This document shows positions 34,260 to 42,346 of a stretch of 42,346 bases of DNA, piece after piece. This DNA comes from Pseudonocardiales bacterium. GTDB lineage: Bacteria > Actinomycetota > Actinomycetes > Mycobacteriales > Pseudonocardiaceae. Each line of letters begins with the position of its first letter. Position 1 is the stretch's first letter. The translations under genes were made by a program, and so were the position numbers. The notes beneath the pieces are model-generated. The model saw only the letters and a program-made list of their open reading frames with translations, ran no database searches and had not been told where the DNA came from. Location of the stretch: positions 1 to 42,346 of the forward strand of contig JAFATA010000077.1 in assembly GCA_019244165.1 (NCBI GenBank), in the 5' to 3' direction.

Positions 34260-35462
34260 TGGTGAACAGCTGCTCATGGCCGGCGTGAGCGAGGTCGCCG
34301 GTGAGATAGTGGCGGGGCTGTTGAAGGCCACCGGACACTGGCCGATGCTGCTTGCGCTGGTCAACGGCGTGGTGCGGACCGACGTGAACACTGGTCGCCA
34401 GGCCGAGGAATCGATGCGGGAGATCCTTCGCGAGCTACACGCGACCGGCCCGACCGCGCTGGATGTCAACAACTCCGACGAGCGGCACACGGCAGTGGCC
34501 AGGACGATCGAGGTCAGCTTGAGGCGACTCAGCATGATCAGCGGTCCAGGTATGCGGAGTTGGCGGTGTTCGGGGAAGATGTGGCGATCCCCGGCGAGGT
34601 GTTGGTTCAGTATTGGAAGGCCACTGGCGGCTGGTCGGAGTTTGAGACTCGACAGTTTTGTCGACATTTGGCCAACGTGGCGCTGCTCCGCGACTACCGG
34701 TTCGACCCGGATGGGGTGATGCAGGTGATGCTGCATGACGTCATCCGCGGCTACCTGCGCGCACAAACCCAGGACCGGGGTGGTGAGTTGGACGCTGCGC
34801 TGATTGACGCTCACCGCAGCCTGGTACCGCAGGAAGATGGGAGCAGCGCGTGGTGGCAGTTGCCCCCTGAGCAGGGTTATCTGTGGTCCTGGCTGCCAAA
34901 CCATCTGCACAGCGCAGGACGGGAACAAGAACTGCAGAGATGCCTGTGCCACCCGTGCTGGTTGGTGGGAAAACTGGAACAGATCGGACCAGCTGGGTTA
35001 GAAGCTGATCTGGCACTGTCGGATGACCCGCTGTCGGTAGCGCTACAGACCGTGGTGCGGCAAAACGCCCACCTGCTCGCCCCGCTACAGCCTGCCGGGT
35101 CACTGGCTGCGACGTTGGCTAGCCGTCTCCTTGGCAAAGGAACCACCAAAGCCCTGGCAGAGCAGTTGATGGCCGGGCTGACCGGTCCGCATCTGCGTGC
35201 CGTCACCGCACTGCCCGATCTACCTCACCCCGCACTCTTCCGGGTGCTCACCGGCCACCAGGGCGGGGTGAGGGCGTTGGTGGTGGCTCCGGACGGGTCT
35301 TGGCTGGCCACCGGCGACGGTGACGGGGTGGTGCGGATCTGGGATCTGGCCACTGGCGCTGTCCGGCACACCCTCACCGGCCACTGGCGCGGGGTGAGCG
35401 CTAAACTGAGCCCCCGCCGCCCGCTAGGCACTCTGGTGATCTTACGTACGCGTCACCGCTGA
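34260..35462 (+). pseudogene. NB-ARC/WD40 STAND protein remnant
   Basis: Lacks the Walker motifs. Frame 1 gives the end of an NB-ARC domain (VAGEIVAGLLKATGHWPMLL, LALVNGVVR); a shift near 34530 moves to frame 0: RYAELAVFGEDVAIPGEVLV, YWKATGGW, LHDVIRGYLRA. The rest is a helical linker and one WD40 repeat (FRVLTGHQGGVRALVVAPDG, VVRIWDLATGAVRHTLTGH), ending at a chance stop after the second GH begins. The truncated N-terminus follows the tRNA-Glu scar, so an insertion probably removed it. Intact members have 7-14 WD40 repeats. Confidence 0.8.
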
Positions 35463-36326
35463 CTCATGACCGAGCCCTTTTTCCCGAAGTAGGTCCGGGT
35501 CAGCCTTCGACCAGCAGCGGCATACGAACCCGCTGGTCGAGGCGTCGGGCTACGTCGGTTTATGGGAGTGGGCTGCGCCCGGCCGCCTAAGATCGTCTCC
35601 CTGTTTTCTCCCCACGCTGCCCGGCGCGGCAGCGGGCTCCCGCCCCCCAAACCGGGCCCCCGCTGCTGCGGCCGTTTACGGTGATCTGGGGACGCGCTGA
35701 GAGGCCCTCTGGCGAGGCAGCGCCAGAGCAAGGAAGACGCTGGGCAGCAGCCACCGGGCGCATCGGGGCTCACTCAGCGTCACAGGAACCCGGCGAGGGA
35801 GGCATCAGGGAGGCGAGGGAGTTCTCCCTCGGGGCTCGCTGTCGCCGCCTCCCTCCCCCACTGACCAGCGTCGAAGCCCGCCGGGGAGGCGTATGCGCAC
35901 CGTCCTTCGGCGTCACACGGCCGTCTGCTCATTGTCGACGTTTCCTGGCCTGCGGTATGTTTTCGCATTTTCCTGACCTGCGGTATGTTTTCGAAAAGTA
36001 CCCAGCTGGGGGACGTTAACCACTGTTCGCTAGAGCCTGTTCGTGGTTAGCTACGACATGGCTGGAACGTCAACCTCCGTTGGTTGGCCAGCAGTTTTAC
36101 ACCAGTTTTTCCGTGCCGACGATAGGTCGGAACGTGACAACAACTACTTCGCGTGGAGCAGTCAATACCACTTCGACCCTTCAAATACCTTACCTGGTCA
36201 TTTCTGTGTATCACCCCTCTCGCATGAAACTGAACTGAGGTGATCTAGATATAATGAAATAAATGTGATGAATTAAATGGAGCGAGCGCGAACGGAAATG
36301 AAACGAGAAGATGGGGAGGATATCCA
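35463..36326. other. 860-base gene-poor stretch before the aegerolysin gene
   Basis: No convincing gene. GC content falls sharply after about 36000 toward the aegerolysin. A short frame at 36043-36243 has no ribosome site or recognisable sequence. It contains the 28-bp tandem repeat at 35941. Confidence 0.4.
35941..35996. repeat. 28-bp direct tandem repeat (two units)
   Basis: TTTCCTGGCCTGCGGTATGT then TTTCG is followed 28 bases later by TTTCCTGACCTGCGGTATGT then TTTCG, with one internal difference. Lies about 330 bases upstream of the aegerolysin gene; could be a regulator site pair. Confidence 0.7.
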
Positions 36327-36800
36327 ATGGCGTATGCTCAATGGATTCGAATCATTATTAGTGCCGAGGTGGGCGGTGTCAGCGTGCAGAACGCCTACCG
36401 AGATTGGGGAAAGTTTTATCAGTGCCCAAACAACAAGGATCATGAACTTTCGGATAGTGAAATCAACGAAATCCGAGTTCCTGAGGGCGAGATCGGTTAT
36501 GTATGCTCCTGTGGCAGGTCAGACGCCTCAAGCGGGACCGAGGGAACCATCGATCTCTACGATTATGATCGCAAGGTCAAAATTGGTACGTTTTACTGGG
36601 ACTGCCCTTGGGGCTCGAAGTATAATAGCTGGACCTGGACGAAGGGAAGCAATAACTACATGGTAGAGATGAGTGGTGGCAATAAATATGGCGGCGCCAT
36701 AGGGGACGTGACACTCACAGTTGCCAAGAAAAAGCGGGTTCTAGTGCCGCAGTTGGAGCAAGGGTCGCAGGCGGAGGTTGATGTAGAACCTGATGACTAA
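36327..36800 (+). CDS. Aegerolysin-family protein
   Basis: 157 residues from ATG 36327, with GGGGAGGATATCC as ribosome site. It starts AYAQWIRIIISAEVGG and has the family core AYRDWGKFYQCP, CSCGRSDASSGTEGTIDLYD and GTFYWDCPWGSKYNSWTW, about the usual 135-150 residues, with a short acidic extra tail. No signal peptide, as normal for aegerolysins. They are beta-sandwich lipid-binding proteins that often act with a MACPF pore partner, and some are insecticidal. No MACPF gene is in the window. GC content is clearly below that of neighbours, indicating transfer. Confidence 0.93.
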   Translation: MAYAQWIRIIISAEVGGVSVQNAYRDWGKFYQCPNNKDHELSDSEINEIRVPEGEIGYVCSCGRSDASSGTEGTIDLYDYDRKVKIGTFYWDCPWGSKYNSWTWTKGSNNYMVEMSGGNKYGGAIGDVTLTVAKKKRVLVPQLEQGSQAEVDVEPDD

Positions 36801-36882
36801 ACCGTGTGCCGCAGAAGCAATACCCCCCGACTGGAGTGCCCGACCCGACTCGATGGCCTGGCCGTCCGGTCGATGATCACCG

Positions 36883-36983
36883 CTGCTCAGCGGTCCGGCC
36901 TGCGCGAGCACGGGTGTTAGGCCGCGCGCAGCAAGCAGAGCGGACCGCTGAGCAGGCTGGGAAGCAGCCTGCTCAGCGGTCCG
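36883..36983. repeat. Hairpin B: three-arm mutually exclusive hairpin
   Basis: Arm 1 CTGCTCAGCGGTCCG (36883-36897), arm 2 its complement (36941-36955) and arm 3 a copy of arm 1 (36969-36983). Arms 1-2 close a 43-base loop with CGCGAGCACGG and AGGCCGCGCGCAGCAA, as in hairpin A. Arms 2-3 extend to a perfect 19-bp stem with loop GGAAG. The two structures exclude each other. Confidence 0.85.
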
Positions 36984-37192
36984 GGCGCCTTGAAAGAACT
37001 TATTTAAAGGCAGCATAACCTGCGCAAATCATTGCTTTTGAGATGACCACTCGGCGCCTTTCTGCACACATTTGGCACGTGGCAACGGCGTGAATCTCGG
37101 GGTGATCCGAGGCGCAGCGCGGTTGTTCGTCGGCGAAACTTGTACACCGCTTCCAGCAACACTTGGAACATCAACCAGAACAAGCGCCTGCC

Positions 37193-37414
37193 AGGCCGGC
37201 GGGCACGTGGGTTAGGCGACGGACTTGACCACGTCGGCGCCGCGCAGGCGGCGCTTGAGAGCTTATTTAAATCCCATAGAGGGGTATTCGGCAGCACACA
37301 AAGTAACAGTTGTGTGACGCTGTGTGACAGACGGTCCGGTATCGTCTGTTCGGCAAGTATGGATCTTCGATCGACCGGCCGCGACGACGACGGCCTCTCG
37401 CTGGTAAGTCCTAG
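37193..37414. repeat. Duplicated non-coding unit, copy B, left part
   Basis: Aligns with copy A (33061-33271) up to CTGGTAAGTCCTAG, where the IS701 element interrupts it; the continuation is at 39138. Compared with A it has an extra AT-rich segment, GAGAGCTTATTTAAA, which also occurs in variant form at 36989-37007 after hairpin B. Confidence 0.85.
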
Positions 37415-39133
37415 TACTACAGAGCTAGATCGTTCTCCCCTCGTGCTGTCAGAGCAGGTCAGCGGTTGTTGGGGGGCGTGTTTGGTGAGGTGAAGGTTGT
37501 GGTGCTCGTTCGTCGCCTCGGTTGCCCGCTGTCGCTCGTGAGGGATGGGGTGTTCACCGTGGTTCACCGTGACGTGTTCGATCTTCGGTTGCTGAATGGG
37601 GAACGGCCGGTGAGGGCTGGGAGTGAGTTCCTCAGTTGTGCAGATAATTGATTGTGGTTGTTCTCGGCGCGCCTGTCGTGAATATTCGTGTGGTCGTGTG
37701 ATGATTCTGGCATGTCGTCATCGTCAATGAGTCCTCCGGTGGTTGTGTATGATGGCGCGGTGTCACGCGCGGATCTGGATGTGTGGAACTCCGAGTTGGA
37801 GAGCTTGTTCTCGCGGATGCACCCACTGTTTTACCAGACGGAGTCGAGAAAGCACGCGGAGCAGTATGTGAGGGGGTTGTTGGCGCCGCTCGGACGGAAG
37901 AACGGATGGACGATCGCCGAGTATGTTGGTGAGCCGGAGCCGACGGCGTTGCAACGGTTGTTGAACCTGTCCCCGTGGGATGCCGATGCGTTGTTGAGGC
38001 TGAACCGTGAGTATGCGATGGAGCATCTCGCCTCACCGGGGGCGATCCTGGTCGCCGATCCGACCGGGTTCGCGAAGAAGGGAACCAAGTCGGTGGGTGT
38101 GCAGCGGCAGTACTCCGGAACGCTCGGGCGGATCGATAACTGCCAGATCGCCACTTTTCTCGCCTACGTCACACCGGGCCGGGACCGGGTGCTGCTCGAC
38201 CGCCGGCTGTACCTGCCGAAGGAGTCCTGGGTGGCTGACCCGACCCGCTGTGCGCGGGCCGGCATCCCGCCGGAGGTGGAGTTCAAGACCAGGCCACAGC
38301 AGGTCCAAGAGATGATCGAAGCCGCGCTGGAGGCGGGTGCGCCCTTCGCCTGGTTCACCGCGGATGAGGAGTTCGGCCAGAACCCCGGCCTGGGTGAGTT
38401 CCTCGAAACCAGCCACATCCCGTATGTGATGGCCGTACCGAAAACCACCCAGTTCACCGACACCACAGGAAAAACCCTCCCGCTCGATGCACTCGCCCGA
38501 CAGTTGCCTCCCCATGCGTGGCAACGCCGATCCTGCGGTATCGGATCGAAAGGGTTCCGCGTCTATGACTGGGCGCTCATCGACTCCGACCACCCCAACC
38601 ACCAGTACCTGATCCGCCGATCCATCAACACCGGTGAACTCGCGTTCTACCGATGCCACAACCCCCACCACACAGGATTCGGAGAGCTCGTCGGCGTGGC
38701 CGGAGCGCGCTGGCCAGTCGAAGAGTGCTTCGGATCGAGCAAGAACGAGGTCGGACTCGACCACTACCAAGTCCGCACCTGGGGCGCATGGCATCGACAT
38801 ATCACTCTCGCTATGCTCGCTCACACCTTCCTGGCCATCACCGCACACACCACCAAAAAAAGGGGCACCAGCAAGCCGAACAACTCAACACCCACCACCA
38901 TTCACCCGACAACCCGACCAAACCAAAAACAGCGCCACCTACCCATCGACGCCTTATCGCACTCACCCTCGCCGAAATCCGCCGGCTCCTCGACCTCATT
39001 CACCACAGCGAACACACCATCGCCCACGGCCTGCACTGGTCAACCTGGCGCCGCCGACACCAAGCCCAAGCCCGCCGAGCCCACGTCCGACGCCACCTCC
39101 GCCTACAAACACTAACGATCTAGCTCTGTAGTA
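37415..39133 (+). mobile_element. IS701-family insertion sequence, 1719 bp
   Basis: Ends TACTACAGAGCTAGATCGTT and its exact complement (perfect 20-bp terminal inverted repeats), flanked by CTAG at 37411-37414 and 39134-39137. Because CTAG is palindromic the repeat seems 24 bp long. A four-base CTAG target duplication and a DDE transposase fit IS701. The target is confirmed by the uninterrupted copy at 33061-33420, where one CTGG stands at the junction. Confidence 0.92.
37712..39123 (+). CDS. IS701-family DDE transposase, needs -1 frameshift
   Basis: Start ATG 37712 (MSSSSMSPPVVVYDG). RNase H-fold catalytic residues: D in ILVADPTGFAKKG, D in WFTADEEFGQ and E in WPVEECFGSSKNEVGLDHYQ; GTKSVGVQRQYSGTLG is typical of the family. 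At the run of seven A (38855-38861) the conserved reading moves by -1: frame 0 continues into Ser/Thr/Pro-rich sequence and stops at 39115, while the -1 frame gives ALTLAEIRRLLDLI and WSTWRRRHQAQARR, the family C-terminus, to 39123 (470 residues in all). Either slippage produces the full protein or the gene has a one-base defect. Confidence 0.88.
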
Positions 39134-39137
39134 CTAG

Positions 39138-39285
39138 GCGAACCGTGTGCCCCGGGTGCACATGGCGTCCCACCTTGAAAGATCTTCGGAGGTGATCTGG
39201 AGCCGTCTGCCGTCGTCCTAGGGTCGTTGCTACGCGGCTGCTACATGGCGGTGGCCCGTGTTGACCACCTCGGTGTGAACTGTCA
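39138..39285. repeat. Duplicated non-coding unit, copy B, right part, with att-like core
   Basis: Continues copy A from ACCGTGTGCC to GTGTTGACCACCTCG, then CGGTGTGAACTGTCAGCG. The last stretch matches the tRNA-Val scar junction at 24704-24720 (CGGTGTGAACTGTCGGC), i.e. the anticodon-loop core plus the same flank. TTGCTACGCGGCTGCTACAT just before it resembles paired arm sites. An old attachment-site relic is likely. Confidence 0.65.
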
Positions 39286-39548
39286 GCGATAAGGTCTGAT
39301 GGAGGCGTAGGCGCCGGCCAGCACGATCCCCTTCACCGATAGTTGGTGAACTGCGTCACGGACAGTAGCGACCAAGGTGCATCCGGCTGACATTGTGTCT
39401 GAGCTGTGCGAACCACCTGGGCTGATGCGGTGGCGAAGCGTGCGCACGATGGCTGCTGACGGACTCGTTGCTGCACGGTTGCTGCATGAACAACCTTGAC
39501 CCGAGAAAGGAAACTCCTCACAACCTGCGATCGGACACTCACGGTCTG

Positions 39549-39764
39549 CTACCTGCGCCGAGGTGGGTTGGGTGTGGCTGTCCGCTTGGGGCGGGATCTG
39601 CCGAGAAGCATCCCCATCACCGCCATTGCGGCGTGGCGGCGCCAAGGGCGGGTTGACCAAATCGCCGGGAGGACGACACCGATGAGGAACACGAGGGTGA
39701 CAATGGGCCAGAGATGCTCGGTGGCGAAGGCGGCAATCGGGTCGAGGGGCAAAGTGATAGTCAT
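39549..39764 (-). CDS. Small single-helix membrane protein
   Basis: 71 residues from ATG 39764, with AGGAGAG five bases upstream, which decides the start over the longer frame. Helix LWPIVTLVFLIGVVLPAIW (about residues 18-36), then a basic tail (RPWRRHAAMAVMG, GRSRPKRTATPN). No family recognised. Divergent from the HTH-STAND gene at 40034. Confidence 0.5.
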   Translation of the reverse strand: MTITLPLDPIAAFATEHLWPIVTLVFLIGVVLPAIWSTRPWRRHAAMAVMGMLLGRSRPKRTATPNPPRRR

Positions 39765-40033
39765 CGCGCTCTCCTGTGAGTTTCCGACCTCGGCTGCGCG
39801 CCGGGGTCTTGTGAGCACAGTGGCGAAGCGGGCCGGGTTCCGGCGACGACGGGATTGGGTCACCGGACGTCCACTTAAGGCGTGCGCGCTGGTCAGGCTG
39901 CCCGTCCGGCCCTTGGAGGGGCTACGCTTCCCGGAACCGGGCCGGAACCCTGGCGGCCCCGGTTGGCTCAAGAGGTGGCTGGACGGTGGTGCAGTTTCGA
40001 TCAGCCTGCAGTTTGCCAGACCCGGATCGGATC

Positions 40034-42216
40034 ATGAGTAGGCCGCAGCTGGCGACGGCGCTGGCCGAGGTGAAGGGTGACCGCAGTTACCGCTGGCTTC
40101 TGGAGGCCAGTGAGCAGCTGATCAAGCAGGAGTCGGTTCGCCGAGCGGGTGCCGATGTAGGACGGGGCTTGGGACCTGAGCGGCTGACGAAGGGGTCGGT
40201 GTCGGACTGGCTATCCGACCGGAGTTTGCCCGGTCCGAACAAGTTGTTGACCTTCCTGGCCGTGTGCGGTGTCCCAGCCGAGCAGCGGCGCTCCTGGATG
40301 GAAGCGGTGAGTCGAGCGCGGCGCGGCGCGCGGGGGCGGGACATCTCGGATCACGACCCGCTGCTGCTCGGGGTGCACCCAGCCATCCACGCTGTGTCCG
40401 GCGGCGCGGACGAGGGTGAAGATTTGAACGTTCTGACTCCCTATGTCGTCCGGGACCACGACCAGAAGCTCCGCGCACGGCTGCGCGGCGGCTGCGGTCA
40501 CCTGATGGTGGTGCTCGTCGGCGGATCATCGGTGGGCAAGACACGGGCCTGCGTCGAGGCCGTGCGCGACGTGCTGCCCAGATGGCCAGTGGTTCATCCG
40601 GCCACCGCCAAAGAACTCCTCACTTTGCTCGATGACGGGCTGGCGGCAGGGACGGTGCTGTGGCTCAACGAAACCCAGCGCTACCTGCAACCCCCGCACG
40701 GCCGCGACGTGGCCATCGCACTGCGACGGGTGCTGAGCAACCCCGCCCGGACAGCTGAGGATCGGGTCGTGATCGTGGGCAGTATGTGGCTGGACCCGCA
40801 CTGGCACACATTCACCCGCCAGCCTCAGCCCGACGAACCCGACACCTACGCCGAGGTTCGAGACCTGCTCACCCGCCCGGGGATGCGGATTCGCGTCGCA
40901 GACGATTTCAGCACCGCCACCGACGACCAGCGCACCGAACTGCACAGGCTCGCAAGCCAAGACCCACGGCTCGCTGCGGCGGTGGCCGCAAGTGGCGAGC
41001 AGCTGAAGATTACTCAAACGCTGGCCGGCGGACCCCTCCTGATAGACCACTACAAGGACCTGGCCGGAACGCCAGCGCACGCGGTACTGACTGCTGCCAT
41101 GGACGCCCACCGCATCGGCTACGAGTCCCCGTCACCCGCCGCACTCCTGGAACAAGCGGTGCCCGGATATCTCACGTCCGAGCAGCGAGCCACTGGCGCA
41201 GGACCCGGATGGCTCACCACAGCCCTGAAAGCTGCGGCTCAGCACATCCATGGTGTGCGTGCGCTGACCCCATCCGTATCGACGAGACGATCGATGAGGC
41301 GGACAGCTACGTGCTGCACGACTTCCTCGCCCAGCACGCCATCAATGACCGCCGTCGCGAACCACTCCCCGCCAGCCTGTGGGACGCCGCCACCAGGTGC
41401 GGCGATGAGCTTGCCGACCTGCGCCGTATCGGCCACAACGCCGACATCCGCCGACTCGTGAACTACTCGATTTTAATCTACAGGATCTTGGCCGATGCCG
41501 GTGACTCGCACGCGGCGGTGCGGCTAGCCGAGCTGCTGGCCGAGCGGGGGGACCGGGACGGCGCGGTGCAGGTGTGGCGGACCCTGGCCGATGCCGGTAA
41601 CTCGGACGTGAATTCGGACGCGGCGTGGCGGCTGGCCGGGCTGCTGGTCGAGCGGGGCGATGAGGCTGCGGTGGCGGAACTGCGAACCCGGGCTGATGCC
41701 GGCGACTGGCGGGCGGCGTTGCGGCTGGCCGGGCTGCTGGTCAAGCGGGGCGATGAGGCTGCGGTGGCGGAACTGCGAACCCGGGCCTATGCCGGCGACG
41801 GGTTCGCGGCGGGGCGGCTGACCAACCTGCTGGTCAAGCGGGGCGATGAGGCTGCGGTGGCGGAACTGCGGGCTTGGGCCGATGCCGGCGACTGGTTCGC
41901 GGCGGGGTGGCTAGCCGGGCTGCTGGCTGAGCGGGGCGATGAGGCTGCAGTGACCGAGCTGCGGACCCTGGCCGATGCCGGTAAGCCGTACGCGGCGTGG
42001 CGGCTGGCCAAGCTGCTGGCTGAGCGGGGCGATGAGGCTGCGGTGACCGAGCTGCGGGCTCGGGCCGATGCCGGTGACTCGGAGGCGGCGAAGCTGCTAG
42101 CCGGGCTACTCGCCGAGCGGGGAGACCGGGACGGCGCGGTGCAGCTGTGGCGGACCCTGGCCAATGCCGGTAATCCGGACGCGGCGTGGCGGTTAGCCTC
42201 AATGCCGCGTCGTTAA
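40034..42216 (+). pseudogene. HTH-STAND P-loop NTPase with Sel1/TPR-like repeats, frameshifted
   Basis: Start ATG 40034 (MSRPQLATALAEVKG). Residues 1-95 resemble an XRE-like HTH domain (KGSVSDWLSDRSLPGPNKLL). The P-loop NTPase has Walker A VVLVGGSSVGKTRACVEAV (about 157-175) and Walker B GTVLWLNETQRYL. Near 41268-41271 (CCCC) the frame must shift by -1: RALTP continues as IRIDETIDEADSYVLHDFLA. The rest is a 31-residue repeat array (RADAGDWRAALRLAGLLV then KRGDEAAVAEL) ending SMPRR. Repaired length would be 727 residues. One lost C in the C-run explains it; a sequencing error or slippage is possible. A third, different STAND-type sensor. Confidence 0.8.
41580..42190 (+). repeat. 93-bp tandem repeats in the HTH-STAND gene
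   Basis: GCGGGGCGATGAGGCTGCGG recurs at a 93-base period (about 41652, 41745, 41838, 41931, 42024), encoding the 31-residue repeat. Near-identity of units suggests recent expansion and possible copy-number variation. Confidence 0.85.
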
Positions 42217-42346
42217 GGTCCGGGTGCGTTTGTCAAGCGTTGGTCTCGGGGTGTCGGTGATCGGGTTGTCTCGGGGTCGTTGATGGTGATGGCCAGTGTG
42301 ATGATCGGGGTGCTGTGTTCGGGCCGGTAGGGGTCTTTCTGGTGGT
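42213..42346 (-). CDS. C-terminal end of an unidentified minus-strand gene (partial)
   Basis: The minus strand is open from the window edge to TAA at 42215-42213, ending ITLAITINDPETTRSPTPRD then QRLTNAPGP. GC3 is high until near the end. Convergent with the STAND gene; stops overlap. Family not recognisable. Confidence 0.35.
   Translation of the reverse strand, partial: HQKDPYRPEHSTPIITLAITINDPETTRSPTPRDQRLTNAPGP

Noticed and set aside
36043..36243. 66-residue frame upstream of the aegerolysin
   Set aside because: No ribosome site and no recognisable motif in an AT-richer intergenic stretch.
36741..37016. Minus-strand frame LLAARGLTPVLAQAGP with a match in hairpin A
   Set aside because: Considered as a conserved protein piece explaining the shared loop. 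Similarity stops outside the loop while stems covary, so structure is the better explanation; not fully excluded.
41580..42190. Possible CRISPR-like regular repeats
   Set aside because: 93-base in-frame protein repeats without unique spacers.

Overview
This 42 kb window is GC-rich, with a strong G/C bias at third codon positions, many GTG/TTG starts, a high-GC RNase P RNA, and cobalamin/SURF1 genes in an order resembling Mycobacterium Rv2228c-Rv2236c. It comes from an actinobacterium. Families of very small proteins, graspetide genes and large STAND NTPases suggest a Pseudonocardiaceae-like genome, but the genus cannot be fixed from the sequence alone.

Layout. (i) 0-4 kb: same-strand very small genes (zinc-knuckle proteins, a one-helix membrane protein, a 74-residue conserved protein), then a broken tyrosine integrase that abuts the 3' end of rnpB. 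(ii) 4-17 kb: core and near-core genes. These are rnpB, a TauE/SafE permease, RNase HI/phosphatase, a zinc-ribbon coiled-coil protein, a CobC-like aminotransferase, a DUF305 lipoprotein, a three-gene graspetide RiPP locus (precursor, ATP-grasp ligase, PIMT-like methyltransferase), a BtuF-like protein, SURF1, CobD, an acyl-CoA synthetase and an MFS permease. (iii) 17-24 kb: a small RiPP-like peptide, a large DUF4062-NB-ARC-TPR protein preceded by a perfect 26-bp inverted repeat, CutA, and an XRE regulator divergent from a small-gene operon that carries paralogues of the 1.2-1.7 kb genes. (iv) 24-42 kb: an accretion island. It holds a broken HicAB pair, tRNA 3'-half scars (Val, Glu), a NACHT protein with a giant glycine-rich membrane domain, a second DUF4062-NB-ARC-TPR paralogue preceded by a long hairpin, an NB-ARC/WD40 remnant, an aegerolysin, duplicated structured non-coding units (one split by an intact-looking IS701-family element), and a frameshifted HTH-STAND-repeat protein.

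How it works together. The 5-14 kb genes include late cobalamin assembly and salvage functions. The graspetide genes overlap or abut and form one biosynthetic unit. The XRE regulator probably controls its divergent small-gene operon through four TATGCGCG boxes. The STAND/NACHT proteins, HicAB remnant and aegerolysin look like conflict/defence cargo brought in by serial integrase-mediated insertions at tRNA genes and perhaps at rnpB.

The most interesting unexplained items are: the duplicated zinc-ribbon/small-protein cassette; two hairpins sharing a loop sequence but with unrelated, individually complementary stems (one has three arms able to form alternative structures); long inverted repeats ahead of both DUF4062-STAND genes; and the glycine-zipper NACHT protein. 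All calls are from reading the sequence; no database search was run.
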